Below, in pieces: positions 34,259-43,612 of a stretch of 64,000 nucleotides of DNA; within the stretch, counting starts at the first letter, position 1; every line of letters begins with the position of its first letter. The DNA is taken from the NCBI GenBank assembly GCA_003151275.1, contig PLXC01000059.1:62001-126000 (forward strand), given 5' to 3'. Position numbers and translations under genes: made by a program. This stretch comes from Candidatus Melainabacteria bacterium (GTDB lineage Bacteria; Cyanobacteriota; Vampirovibrionia; Obscuribacterales; Obscuribacteraceae). The notes under the pieces were generated by a model, which searched no databases, was not told where the DNA came from, and saw nothing but the letters and a program-made list of their open reading frames with translations.

Positions 34259-35137
34259 ATGCAGCGTTCACCGCGACAGTTTTTGATCACTACTTGCATC
34301 AACGTATGTTGCTGCCTCACCCTGTGTTGTGAAGCAACGAGCGCTCAATCAGCACGTGATACCACCGCAGATCAAGTGCCTGACAGTCGCACAAACACCA
34401 CAACCATTAAGGCGGATTCGCCCAACCGGAGCGAGGATCCACGATCAACTAGCGCGCGCGAAATAACTCAAAAATGCAACAGGTTTGTTGATCAAGCACG
34501 GCACCTCATAGCACAAGCAAGCGAATCCACCGCACAAACACATCGACTTAACGGCGCGGCCAATAGGTACGGAACTACGCTAGTTCCCACAATCAAGCCG
34601 CTCAAAGGCGCCAGGCTTGCCTCTGCACACCAGATGTACAAGTCGGATCTCGAACAATTCGCAAACCACGTTTCTGAATATCGCGAACACAATGCAAATG
34701 TTCGCCGCCAATTTGGTGAGTGCGCAGCCAGTCGTGCCGCGTACGAGAAAAACAAAAACTCTTACCTGATCCACTGCAAAGAATTCCACATGGAGGACCT
34801 GCCACCACCGCACGTGTGCGTCACCATGGAACAGGCAATGGGGAATGCGGATTTAGCTGCAGGCAAATTAAAGGACTCTGTAAAACGCCTTGTTGACTCG
34901 CAAATTGAGCTGATGAAAACGGAAGGACGCCTTCAGGCGGCGATGCTAAACAGCGCAAATGTAGACAAGGATGTCAGAAAACAGCACGCTTTAAATTTGC
35001 AAGAACAGGATCTCGCAGTCGAGTTCGCCAAAATCCAGGAAGAACACAAGCAACTCGAAGTCGAGAAACGAACTCTTTCAGCTTCTGGAGTGAAAGTGCC
35101 GGTTAGCTCAGTGCGGGCGACAATCCGCAAGAAGTAG
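34259..35137 (+). CDS. Exported coiled-coil protein
   Basis: 292 residues from ATG 34259. A Cys-rich signal peptide (TTCINVCCCLTLCCEATSAQ) precedes a long helical region, with coiled-coil patterns in LEQFANHVSEYREHNANVRR and EQDLAVEFAKIQEEHKQLEV. The closest pattern is a periplasmic helical protein; no enzyme motif is seen. It lies 4 bases after the previous stop and is closed by a terminator at 35155-35191. Confidence 0.65.
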   Translation: MQRSPRQFLITTCINVCCCLTLCCEATSAQSARDTTADQVPDSRTNTTTIKADSPNRSEDPRSTSAREITQKCNRFVDQARHLIAQASESTAQTHRLNGAANRYGTTLVPTIKPLKGARLASAHQMYKSDLEQFANHVSEYREHNANVRRQFGECAASRAAYEKNKNSYLIHCKEFHMEDLPPPHVCVTMEQAMGNADLAAGKLKDSVKRLVDSQIELMKTEGRLQAAMLNSANVDKDVRKQHALNLQEQDLAVEFAKIQEEHKQLEVEKRTLSASGVKVPVSSVRATIRKK

Positions 35138-35154
35138 ACGACTGGGCGCAAACA

Positions 35155-35191
35155 AAAGCCGCCAGTTTCCCGACGGCTTTGTTGCTTTTTT
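35155..35191 (+). terminator. Rho-independent terminator
   Basis: AAAGCCG (35155-35161) pairs with CGGCTTT (35174-35180) and is followed by GTTGC and six T residues. It ends the three-gene operon 31860-35137. Confidence 0.8.
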
Positions 35192-35199
35192 GTTCTAAC

Positions 35200-37818
35200 C
35201 TAGGAGGCTGATGGGCTCACTATTTTATAAGTGTGACCTTTGAAGACAACAATTACTTCTCTGCCCACGCTCAGGTATTTTGACAGACCTGGAGTAGCGT
35301 GAATCAAGTCGAAATATTCCTTGCTGCCGAACTGAATCACTTGTGCTTTCGGAGATGACGATTCGTTGTATGTAGAGTCTACCCAAGCACCGCCCCGCAA
35401 ATAGAATGTTTTGTCTTCAATCGATTTGATGGCGCCGCTCGACTCTTCATCTTTGGCAAGAACATCAACATTTTTCAGCTTGTTCAGAGCTTTCTGATTG
35501 ACTACGGCGCCTTGACCAACTTCAGAAACTGCAGACTTGGACTTGGGCAACGCATAGAATCCGCTGGAAACACTTGCCATACGAGAGTCGCGCACCTTAG
35601 GCGAGTCGTCCAAGATTTGTACTTTCTTGTCCGACTGACGATAGCGCACGCTCTTTCCACCTTCATCCCCATAAACATTATCGCCGGCGCTATGCACATA
35701 CCGTCCCATATTCGTCGCAGGAAGCGGGCTCGCAGCAGCAAAGGACAGCGTCAAGGCAGGTGGCGGTGGAACCATTCCTGAGCTAAGCAATCTACCAGCG
35801 ACCGGAGCACTAGTGGGACCACCACCACCGCCTCCGACGCCACCACGGAGTGTTTCCTTGCGCCAGACATTTGGAGCAAAGTCCCAACGGGCAGATTGAG
35901 CTCGTCGCGACACTTCAGCACTTCTTTCCCTGGCAGGCATCGGACGACCCGAATTCATAGCAGATCCATGTGTTTCGCTTGGATCAGTAACGAGGAAGGA
36001 TGTGTAATTTGAGATAATGCCATATTTTTTGGACAAGGCGATGATCTCATCCACTACTTCTTTGTTCTCCCCGTTCTCTTGGGCAACCTGAGTTAAATGC
36101 CCAATACGCCTCATTGCCCAGAGTCTAGGTAAATAAGTATGTGCGGCAGAATTGTTTTCAAAATTCAACGGGAATGAATAAGCTTTGGCGACACCATTTA
36201 CTTTTCCAGTCAAGTTCACAGTTGCCTTAGCACCATTTTTGTACTTGCCGATTAACAGAACCTGGGATCCGGCAAAGATGTCCTTAACCTCGCGTGGATA
36301 ACAATCTTTGACCGTTATGCCTTCATAAGCGATCGAAACATTGCTCAGAACTGGACTTTTGATCTTTTGATAGAATCCCGAAAGAGCTGTTTCAAGATTC
36401 TCGCTTGGCTCAACGTATTGAGCAGTACCATGGTGATCTTCTGCCAATCTGTTCAGCAGTTTTGTATTCACATCATAGCCAACACCGAAATCAAAAATTC
36501 TGGTGTCACGTTTTGGGGCGATCGACTTAAGCAAAGAGTTGATATTGGTTTCGCCAACTGTGGGTTCACCATCTGTCATCAAGACAACATAAGCAGGACG
36601 ATCACTGACTTGATTCAACATAGTCAAGCCCGTATGCAGAGCATCACTAATATTAGTGCCACCACGTGCTTCAAGGTCATCGATAAAAGTGACCGCCGCT
36701 TTTTTATTCTCGGGCGTGGCAGGAACCACTTGTGATTTAAACGAATCAACATCAGTACTGAACTGAACGATACTGAATTTGTCGGCGGGCGTTAGTGCCT
36801 CCACGATATACTTAAGAGCCTTCTTGGTTTGTACAATCTTGTCGCCTTGCATAGAGCCGGACGTATCCGCAACGAGCACAATATCTTTGCCGATTACTTG
36901 TGTGCTTTGCACCGGAGGTGTCAGAGTGAGCAAGAAATATCCGTCCTCACCTTCATTCTTGTGGGTCAATAAATTGGCGGCCAGGTCTTTGTTTGAAACG
37001 CTGTAATAGAGCAAGAAATCTTTGTCCGGAATGGAGTCATGCGACAACATCGCAACTTTGGCTTGGTTGTTGTCTTGCCGAGTCGATGTGATCGTGTGCG
37101 TCGGTGACCAAATTGTTCTCAAGCCTTGTTTGCTAGAAAGCTTGGCATCGATTTTCACTTCATCAATGGGTGCGGTTTCCCCTTCAGCTTTGAGTGGAAA
37201 ACGATACTTCAACATGCCGTTTTCAGCGTGCAGAATTTGCGTGTACTCTAATTCCACTTTTTTGGTGCCGTGAGCAGGAATCGGAAAAATACGAGCTCTT
37301 ACGGTTTTGTAATCCGCGTATTCAAGCAGCCCAGGGTCAACCATGCTGCGAACAATTGCTTCGTATTGTGTGCGAGCTTCTTGCGCTTCCAATATTTTTC
37401 CTTCGACAGGTTTGCCATCTATATGCAACGAGAAGGAGCTAAATGTTGTGTCTTCTGGAAGCGGAAATAAGTAAGTGCCAGCCAAATTACGATCGGTGTC
37501 GTTTGAAAAAGTTTGAGTAATGTATGTCTTTGCGACTTGGTCTGTGATATCCACTTTGATCTGCTCGGATTGCATATGCAATCCAAATGAAACTCCGCCC
37601 TTCAGAATCGGTCTGGGTCCTGGATTAGGAATGGGAGGGACGACGGGATGTCCCGGGCGAATAGGTGGAACGGGCGCCATGATTGGCCGGATTGGCATGA
37701 GCATCGCGCCACCGGATACGGCAGCATCAACAACAATAAAACCCGATGCCTTGGACATCGGTGCTAATAGAATCGAGGCGGCAAGCGAAATCGCGGATGC
37801 CATAGCCAAACGTTTCAT
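35200..37818 (-). CDS. VIT/VWA-domain exported protein
   Basis: 872 residues with a signal peptide (AISLAASILLAPMSKASG). Residues ~70-210 form a VIT domain (SEQIKVDITDQVAKTYITQT, LAGTYLFPLPEDTTF, and the VRARIFPIPAHGTKKVELEY block). Residues ~315-490 are a von Willebrand A domain with the MIDAS motif DTSGSMQGDK, Thr in GGTNISDALHTG and Asp in MTDGEPTVGE. The ITIH-like protein probably binds other proteins outside the cell in a metal-dependent way. A Gly-rich, low-complexity C-terminal part contains SARWDFAPNVWRK and LPATNMGRYVHSAGDNVYG, which recur in the protein at 43613. Confidence 0.88.
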   Translation of the reverse strand: MKRLAMASAISLAASILLAPMSKASGFIVVDAAVSGGAMLMPIRPIMAPVPPIRPGHPVVPPIPNPGPRPILKGGVSFGLHMQSEQIKVDITDQVAKTYITQTFSNDTDRNLAGTYLFPLPEDTTFSSFSLHIDGKPVEGKILEAQEARTQYEAIVRSMVDPGLLEYADYKTVRARIFPIPAHGTKKVELEYTQILHAENGMLKYRFPLKAEGETAPIDEVKIDAKLSSKQGLRTIWSPTHTITSTRQDNNQAKVAMLSHDSIPDKDFLLYYSVSNKDLAANLLTHKNEGEDGYFLLTLTPPVQSTQVIGKDIVLVADTSGSMQGDKIVQTKKALKYIVEALTPADKFSIVQFSTDVDSFKSQVVPATPENKKAAVTFIDDLEARGGTNISDALHTGLTMLNQVSDRPAYVVLMTDGEPTVGETNINSLLKSIAPKRDTRIFDFGVGYDVNTKLLNRLAEDHHGTAQYVEPSENLETALSGFYQKIKSPVLSNVSIAYEGITVKDCYPREVKDIFAGSQVLLIGKYKNGAKATVNLTGKVNGVAKAYSFPLNFENNSAAHTYLPRLWAMRRIGHLTQVAQENGENKEVVDEIIALSKKYGIISNYTSFLVTDPSETHGSAMNSGRPMPARERSAEVSRRAQSARWDFAPNVWRKETLRGGVGGGGGGPTSAPVAGRLLSSGMVPPPPALTLSFAAASPLPATNMGRYVHSAGDNVYGDEGGKSVRYRQSDKKVQILDDSPKVRDSRMASVSSGFYALPKSKSAVSEVGQGAVVNQKALNKLKNVDVLAKDEESSGAIKSIEDKTFYLRGGAWVDSTYNESSSPKAQVIQFGSKEYFDLIHATPGLSKYLSVGREVIVVFKGHTYKIVSPSAS

Positions 37819-37997
37819 ATTTATTCCTCACAGTAAGTGCCAGCACACAGCCAGAAATCAGTGCGATGCGTTGTGCAGCTTTTGGGTGGTTAGCTTGGAG
37901 TACCACACTTGAGTGCCTTAACTATCTTGGGATCATTTCGGTTGCTTCTACTGTAAGGTTACTCGGCTGGCCGATAACAAACTGCCGTCAAAACGTA

Positions 37998-38031
37998 CGA
38001 GAAACTCTGGGGTATACCCCAGAGTTTCTCG
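37998..38031. repeat. 34-bp perfect palindrome
   Basis: From CGAGAAACTC to GAGTTTCTCG with the centre GGGGTATACCCC, a perfect palindrome of 17 bp per arm. It lies ~20 bases past the stop codon of the zinc-ribbon gene on the minus strand. It could be a terminator without a strong T-run or a symmetric operator. A weaker relative, GGGGTTTACCCC, occurs at 40934-40945. Confidence 0.9.
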
Positions 38032-38051
38032 GGCTCTAAAACGTGTGCAAA

Positions 38052-38321
38052 TCAATCGCCGGCGCTAAACTCGTCTTTTCCAAGCATCTCATCTCGCTTT
38101 GGATCTTCTTCTGTGTAAATGGGAGTCAACGTCTCGGCGGACGTGTTCTTGCATTTTGGACATTGCAACTTGGCAGCTTCATTTCCTAAATATGGAAACT
38201 GTGTCTGACATTTCTGACAAAGGTAGTCGCCTGGTCTGATCAACCCGATACGCTGAGCCCGAACCGCGTCTAGTTTCAGATCATCTTGTTTATAACCAAT
38301 ATCGTCTTCCGGCAACAGCAT
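38052..38321 (-). CDS. Zinc-ribbon protein
   Basis: 89 residues from ATG 38321. A rubredoxin-like/zinc-ribbon pair is present: CQKC near residues 35-38 and CPKC near 54-57, the rest charged. Such small ribbons often stabilise partner proteins or bind nucleic acids. It is solitary on the minus strand; I do not recognise a named family. Confidence 0.7.
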   Translation of the reverse strand: MLLPEDDIGYKQDDLKLDAVRAQRIGLIRPGDYLCQKCQTQFPYLGNEAAKLQCPKCKNTSAETLTPIYTEEDPKRDEMLGKDEFSAGD

Positions 38322-38637
38322 CTTAGCCCCCTGTAAGTGTCAAACTAGATGGCTGCTGACCGCTAAAAGTTCCCGCCAAGAGTCTTGTGCAAAAGCCATG
38401 TTCGGGAGACGCTTCAGGCAACTGGAGGACAGTAATCTAGCATCCTACGATTTGAGCCTAGAAAAGTCCACGCTACAGACAAATAATAAATGAAAAAACA
38501 CCCCAGGGAAGTGTGGAAGGAACCTGAGGCATTTTAATTTGTTCGTTCAATTTGTCAATTCGTTCTTGCAGACTTAACTTTGGACAAATAGTTCCCACCA
38601 AAAACGCTTCGACTAAGAGCTGTGCGTTGCCGAACTG

Positions 38638-38664
38638 AATATTTTTACCGATATCGGTAAAAAA
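38638..38664. repeat. Interspersed palindrome, copy 5
   Basis: Core ACCGATATCGGT at 38647-38658 with AATATTTTT and AAAAAA flanks. Together with copy 6 it brackets ~140 bases in a 529-base gap (38322-38850) in which I see no gene. Confidence 0.9.
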
Positions 38665-38802
38665 GAGACCATTTGGTCTGAATAACTAATGGCTCGCTTT
38701 GCCAAGGGGCGAAACTTAGTTGGAGCAATTCCGAGCCGGCCACCACGAATTTGAGCCAAATGTGGTTCGAAATGTGGATCGAAATCAGGTGAGGCAGTGC
38801 GG

Positions 38803-38829
38803 AATTTTTACCGATATCGGTAAAAATTT
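38803..38829. repeat. Interspersed palindrome, copy 6
   Basis: Core ACCGATATCGGT at 38810-38821 with AATTTTT and AAAAATTT flanks. It lies 22 bases past the stop codon of the exported protein gene at 38851. Confidence 0.9.
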
Positions 38830-38850
38830 TGACTGGCACAATGCAGGATG

Positions 38851-39966
38851 CTACATGGCAGTTGAACTAGTTGCCACACTTGCCGGGGCATCCAACTGAA
38901 GATTGAAGGCATCGCCCGAGCCCAAGGTTACGTTATCCCCTTTTCGGAGCATTAAGCTCTCCGCCACACCGAGTCCGGCGCCCAGACCCAGGCCAGCAAT
39001 CGCGCCTCTTCCCACTCCCCTGCCATGACCTGCAATTGCACCAATTACGGTGCCAAGCAAAGCACCTGATCCGGCGCCAATTGCTCCATGGATAGCAGCC
39101 TTTTCGACCTTTTGTTTCGTGGTCTCGCCTCTGAAAACGTCACTTTGAGCCCCAGATGCAAGCTGGAATTTGCCTAGCGTGCCAACGATGTGAGCTGTAA
39201 TTGGGGTTTCCACTCCGTCGGGCGTTCTCAGTTTTGTGAACTTAAGTCCAAGATTGCCCGAATGTGACATCCTGGCACCAGGAACTGCATCCGTCACTTG
39301 ACCTAAAAGCAGCGAACCAGCAGGAATTTCCGTGTCACCAAGGTTAATTGGTTGAGCCAAGCTCGCTTCTATTTTGTCTCCCACCCGGGCCGATTGACTA
39401 GAAATCGACGTGTTTACTGTCACTGGCATCATCATGCCAGCGGGAATGTAAGCAATGCGACCTTGCCGATAATATGGATAAGAACCAGACGACGTTGTGG
39501 TTGTACCAGCTTGTCCAAGGCTCGGCTTGTTAGAGCCAGTCAAATTAGCAATATAGGTGTTAACCGAACTAGAATTGCGAAGTGACGCTTTTAAACCAGC
39601 CGCCCACTTGTTTGCCAGAGCAGTCGCACTTATGCCTTGATGCTTGGCGCTTAAGGCATCTGCGGTGGCAACATAGAATCCACCAAGGGTTAGCACTGGC
39701 TGGCCATTGACGAAAGTAACTTTGACAGCGTTGGCTGATTTGTCAGTAGATGCAACGAGGGCATTATCAATATTCTTCTGCATGGCGCTGGCACGTTGGC
39801 TCGCGGTCTGCCCGCCTGCACCCAACGGAACACTGAAGGCAGGCGATCCAGCAATACGCACTGAAGTGTCAGCCATCGCCGGTAGTATTGCGCCCGCCCC
39901 AATCTGGCTAGTCAATATGGTTGCCAGCAAGATTCTCTTAGAACGGTTTAGGTGGGAAAAGGTCAT
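38851..39966 (-). CDS. Exported protein with TrbI-like beta domain and Gly-rich helix pair
   Basis: 371 residues with a signal peptide (RILLATILTSQIGAGAILPA). The middle (IPAGMMMPVTVNTSISSQ, SARVGDKIEASLAQPINLGD, EIPAGSLLLGQVTDAVPGA) has the beta-barrel pattern of TrbI/VirB10-type envelope proteins. A Gly-rich membrane segment follows (GAIGAGSGALLGTVIGAIAG). No conjugation genes are nearby, so a general envelope role is inferred, with one or two membrane passages near the C-terminus. Confidence 0.7.
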   Translation of the reverse strand: MTFSHLNRSKRILLATILTSQIGAGAILPAMADTSVRIAGSPAFSVPLGAGGQTASQRASAMQKNIDNALVASTDKSANAVKVTFVNGQPVLTLGGFYVATADALSAKHQGISATALANKWAAGLKASLRNSSSVNTYIANLTGSNKPSLGQAGTTTTSSGSYPYYRQGRIAYIPAGMMMPVTVNTSISSQSARVGDKIEASLAQPINLGDTEIPAGSLLLGQVTDAVPGARMSHSGNLGLKFTKLRTPDGVETPITAHIVGTLGKFQLASGAQSDVFRGETTKQKVEKAAIHGAIGAGSGALLGTVIGAIAGHGRGVGRGAIAGLGLGAGLGVAESLMLRKGDNVTLGSGDAFNLQLDAPASVATSSTAM

Positions 39967-40071
39967 GAGATTGTCCTCGTTTCAGTGCATGTATTAGTTC
40001 GACGCTGGCGAAACCTAAGTGTTTCCGCCAGCGCGATTTGCGGCAAATGACAATATCCCTTAGTTAACACT

Positions 40072-40632
40072 TCAGGCCGACTTCAATTCCTCATCGGGAT
40101 GAGAAAATGCCGCTAGATTCTCATCTTCAGGGGTAGACGGTTTAGCGCCCAACTTATCCGCAAGTTCCTGGGCTTTGTCAGCATCAAGCGCCATTGCCGT
40201 GCCACTTTGAGTCTCGTTTAACTGCGACTGTGGTTCGAAGTTTTGTTCCATATCCTTTGTGTCCGAACTATGTGTGTCCGAACTATGCGCTTCTCTTTTC
40301 TGTGATGACTTTTGGGTTTCATCCTTAGGAGAAGAGTTTCCAGATTTAAAAGAGTGACCGTTGTTATTTCCATCTTTGTTTTGCCGTTTGACAGCCACAT
40401 CTTTATCCGCTGAGTCAGTCGAATCACCATTGGTCTCGTTGTGGGAGAACTTCGCAATAGACTTGGACGCCATCTCTGTGAATTCGTCTTTCTTTTCGTC
40501 GAGCATCTTCATGGTATCGCCCGAAGTCAACTCGGTAAGAAAGCCGTCGATTCCCTCACGCACGTCGTGACCTTTTTTTGATGAACCGAAGAGGAAGCCT
40601 ACCAGGGCTCCTACACAAAACGATCTCAACAT
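40072..40632 (-). CDS. YtxH-like protein with N-terminal membrane helix
   Basis: 186 residues from ATG 40632, supported by a GGAGG ~8 bases upstream; an in-frame TTG at 40647 lies earlier. The hydrophobic MLRSFCVGALVGFLFG is followed by a helical segment with the Gly-Lys-rich turn typical of YtxH, then a long disordered tail of Ser/Asp/Asn/Lys. YtxH proteins are membrane- or surface-associated stress proteins of unknown biochemistry. Confidence 0.65.
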   Translation of the reverse strand: MLRSFCVGALVGFLFGSSKKGHDVREGIDGFLTELTSGDTMKMLDEKKDEFTEMASKSIAKFSHNETNGDSTDSADKDVAVKRQNKDGNNNGHSFKSGNSSPKDETQKSSQKREAHSSDTHSSDTKDMEQNFEPQSQLNETQSGTAMALDADKAQELADKLGAKPSTPEDENLAAFSHPDEELKSA

Positions 40633-41009
40633 GTCGATTACCTCCAAGGGTGTGTGCTATGGCTTAGATTCGAGATTCGGGCCTGGTGAGGTCGAGCCGC
40701 ATGCCTAAAATCAATCTGTGTTCCCTATCTAGCCAGCTTCACGGCGCATAATCGAGGCGAAATGTTCCAGAAATGTCAATTTCTAAAACTTTTGATGCAC
40801 CGTCCAACAACTCAGAGCATTAGTGCTCTCGTTGGGCGAGTCTGAGACTAGGTCATGGCAAGCACAGTTAACGTTTTGTCCTTAGCCGGCAGAATACCCG
40901 CCTCCTATGCAGGGAGAACGCAGCAGGATCTTCGGGGTTTACCCCAGCCATTTGCCGAAAAACCTAAGCTAGACTACTCTTGGAGCAGAGAGATGCTCCG
41001 AGGAAAACC
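40633..41009 (+). other. Gene-free gap with GGGGTTTACCCC motif
   Basis: 377 bases upstream of the histidine kinase gene. I see no coding frame. A short inverted motif GGGGTTTACCCC (40934-40945) lies ~65 bases before the start codon and resembles the centre of the 34-bp palindrome at 37998-38031, so it may be an operator; this is a guess. Confidence 0.4.
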
Positions 41010-42884
41010 ATGAGGCTATCGCTGGCGCCCGTTAAACGCCTGCTACCCGCCGGACTAAAAGTACATGGACGCGATGGACTTTTGTTTCAACGCCTGTTTT
41101 GGGGAGCAATGGCGGGATGCTTGGCGACACTACTTTTAGCGGAGTCGCCGATTTTAGAATCGATGGAATTGAGCATGCTCGAGTGGCGGTACAAAGTGGC
41201 AGACAAGATCGCAGCAATATTTCCGAAACCCAAAAAATCGCAAGATATCAGTCTTGTCAATTTCGATGACTTGTCACAATTTGACCTGGGAATTGCTCGC
41301 TTTAACGATCAAGCCTCCCAAAAAAAGCTAGCCCATGCCCTCGAAGTGATCGAAAGCGGACAGCCGACCATGGTGGTAATCGATCTCGATTTACGCGGTG
41401 CCACTAATCCAGATCTGATCAACACGATCAAGAAATATAGAAACGTTATAGTGGCGCTATTTGGTAGTCTTGAAGGCAGCACTGAATTACCAGCGGCAGA
41501 TTTTTTGTCACACGCAGCCTCGTACGGATACGATGAACTGATCCACGAGCCGAATGGCTTGGTGTGCAGATTGCCGATAAATTATCGCGGCATCGACAGC
41601 TCCAACGAAGGAAACTTCAGCGCCGAGGGCTTGGCGCCAGTGCCGTCCTTAACTGAGGCGGTGATTAACTACTACCGACGCGTGAAAGGAGTGGGTCCGC
41701 CGAGCCAGTTTTTCTCGGTGCCATCTGACCAACCTTTATATATGAGCTACAGACGTATTGATTATCCGACGATTTCATTACGAGACACGATGCAGCCAGA
41801 TTTTGATCCGGCCCAATTTCGCGACCGCATAGTAATTATCGGTTCGACTTTCACTCAAAGGCACAACGATGTCAAAAAGAAAAGTCCATTCCAAGAATCA
41901 ATTCCAGATATAAACCTACATGCCGACGCAATCTCGACGTTGCTCAATGACGACGTGATTTACAGTTTTCCCAAAAATATCTCTCACCATCTTCTGCTTT
42001 TGATTGGTGCCGCATTCGGTGCTGTTGCATCAATTTTGCCGCTCGGAACAAGAACAGCCGCGTATCTATTCACATCGATGACTTTGGTCGTGGTGGCTCA
42101 ATTAGCCTTTCAAGTTTTTCACCTGGCACTGCCAACCGCCTCACCACTTGCGGTACTGACTTTAGGTTTTAGTCTCGGCACCTTCATCTATTTAGACACA
42201 GACCTGCGGCAACGAAACAGAGAATTGGCCCAAGCTCGAGAGTCAATGCAAGTCAGAGCCGAGGAAGAACGACAGCGAATTGCAGAGGATCTTCACGATG
42301 AAACTTTACCAGCGCTCTCATCTGTGGCGCGAATGGCTGACCGGCTTGCGCACGAGTTGCAAGATAACCCGGTGCCAACTCTAATGCGCGAAAAGCTTGA
42401 TCATGCCGTCGTCGAAATGCGCCGCGTCATTAACGACCTCCACCCATCTGTGTTGGAGACCATGGGTTTCAAACCGGCGATAGAAAATTTGGTGGCCATC
42501 TGTGCCCGCGAAACTGGAATCGAAAGTAATTTCGAAGACGGAGATGGAAGATCGGACTACAACATGACGAATTTCACCAAGCTTCAGCTTTACAGAATCG
42601 TTCAAGAGAGCCTCAACAACGTACAAAAACATTCGTCAGCATCAATAGTCGAACTAAATATTCGCGAACATGAGGGTTACCTTTTTATCGTCGTGACGGA
42701 CAATGGGAAAGGGATCAACTTTAAAGCGATTCGGAAGGATGCACATGGTTTGCTCAATGTGCGTCAACGGGCACAATTAATAGGCGCTCTGGTCGAATGG
42801 AAAAAACCGGAAAAATATCCCACGGGAACAGAACTGAGGCTTAAGATACCAGTCGTAGAAACTCCAACAACAGGTGAAGCTTGA
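41010..42884 (+). CDS. CHASE2-domain sensor histidine kinase (NarL partner type)
   Basis: 624 residues from ATG 41010, preceded by AGGA. An N-terminal membrane helix, a CHASE2 sensor domain (residues ~75-310, ISLVNFDDLSQFDLG, YGYDELIHEPNG), then three more helices, and a HisKA_3 phosphoacceptor in RIAEDLHDETLPALSSVARM with its His at the HDE motif. The ATPase domain follows with the Asn block in QLYRIVQESLNNVQKH and the Gly box VVTDNGKGINFKA. It senses an extracytoplasmic signal and phosphorylates the next gene product. The TGA overlaps the following ATG. Confidence 0.93.
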   Translation: MRLSLAPVKRLLPAGLKVHGRDGLLFQRLFWGAMAGCLATLLLAESPILESMELSMLEWRYKVADKIAAIFPKPKKSQDISLVNFDDLSQFDLGIARFNDQASQKKLAHALEVIESGQPTMVVIDLDLRGATNPDLINTIKKYRNVIVALFGSLEGSTELPAADFLSHAASYGYDELIHEPNGLVCRLPINYRGIDSSNEGNFSAEGLAPVPSLTEAVINYYRRVKGVGPPSQFFSVPSDQPLYMSYRRIDYPTISLRDTMQPDFDPAQFRDRIVIIGSTFTQRHNDVKKKSPFQESIPDINLHADAISTLLNDDVIYSFPKNISHHLLLLIGAAFGAVASILPLGTRTAAYLFTSMTLVVVAQLAFQVFHLALPTASPLAVLTLGFSLGTFIYLDTDLRQRNRELAQARESMQVRAEEERQRIAEDLHDETLPALSSVARMADRLAHELQDNPVPTLMREKLDHAVVEMRRVINDLHPSVLETMGFKPAIENLVAICARETGIESNFEDGDGRSDYNMTNFTKLQLYRIVQESLNNVQKHSSASIVELNIREHEGYLFIVVTDNGKGINFKAIRKDAHGLLNVRQRAQLIGALVEWKKPEKYPTGTELRLKIPVVETPTTGEA

Positions 42885-43609
42885 TGACGATTTTGATCGT
42901 TGATGATGAAGAACGGGACCGGATGTGGCTCAAGAACCTTTTGATTCAAAACTTCCCCGAGCGCCAACCGATTCACGAAGCGCATGACGGTCAGCAGGCT
43001 GTAGACATGGCTTTGAAGCTGAAGCCAAATCTGGTTTTTCTCGATATCAAAATGCCGCAATTGTCGGGCATTAAAGCGGCAGAATTGATTTTGCAAAAAC
43101 TCCCGGAAACGGGAGTGGTCATGCTTTCCAATTTTTCTGACGAAGTCTACGTTCGCCAGTTATGGAAGATAGTTCCTCCGAACGGAGTATTTGGCTACGT
43201 GTTGAAGAATGCCTCCAACGAGCAGGTAGTAGAAGCGGCAAGAGCGGTGATTTCTGGCGATTGTTGGATTCACCCAGGTATTGCCAGAGTCATTCAGCGA
43301 ACTCAAAATAGAGCCACGAGTTTAACTAGTGCAGAGTATGAAGCGCTTGTATGTATAGCGCTTGGAATGACGGACCACGCTATCGCCAAAAGACTCTATT
43401 TAACAGAGAAGGCTGTTCAATCTAGACTCAAATCTCTCTACGCGAAATTAGGAATTCCAGGCAGAGGCGAGTCGCATGAAAGCGAATTCAATCAACGTTG
43501 CAGAGCGTGTTATGTTGCGACAAGACGCGGACTCATTAACCAATCCGAGTTAGACGATTGGGAAACCAAGCTTGAAGAAAAGAACAAAGGGGGGCCGGCT
43601 GCGGTCTAA
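42884..43609 (+). CDS. NarL/LuxR-type response regulator
   Basis: 241 residues from ATG 42884, coupled to the kinase stop. The receiver domain starts ILIVDDEERDRMWLKNLLI and has its Asp in LVFLDIKMPQLSGI and Lys in YVLKNAS. The C-terminal HTH is LuxR-like (ALGMTDHAIAKRLYLTEKAV, QSRLKSLYAKLGIP). It is activated by the CHASE2 kinase and most likely controls the following gene, 3 bases downstream, along with others. Confidence 0.9.
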   Translation: MTILIVDDEERDRMWLKNLLIQNFPERQPIHEAHDGQQAVDMALKLKPNLVFLDIKMPQLSGIKAAELILQKLPETGVVMLSNFSDEVYVRQLWKIVPPNGVFGYVLKNASNEQVVEAARAVISGDCWIHPGIARVIQRTQNRATSLTSAEYEALVCIALGMTDHAIAKRLYLTEKAVQSRLKSLYAKLGIPGRGESHESEFNQRCRACYVATRRGLINQSELDDWETKLEEKNKGGPAAV

Positions 43610-43612
43610 CAA

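Noticed and set aside
38645..38839. Minus-strand frame starting in palindrome copy 6 and ending in copy 5
   Set aside because: Its IFTDIGKN-type sequence comes from translating the palindrome; the same peptide appears in a spurious frame at 56805. No independent support.
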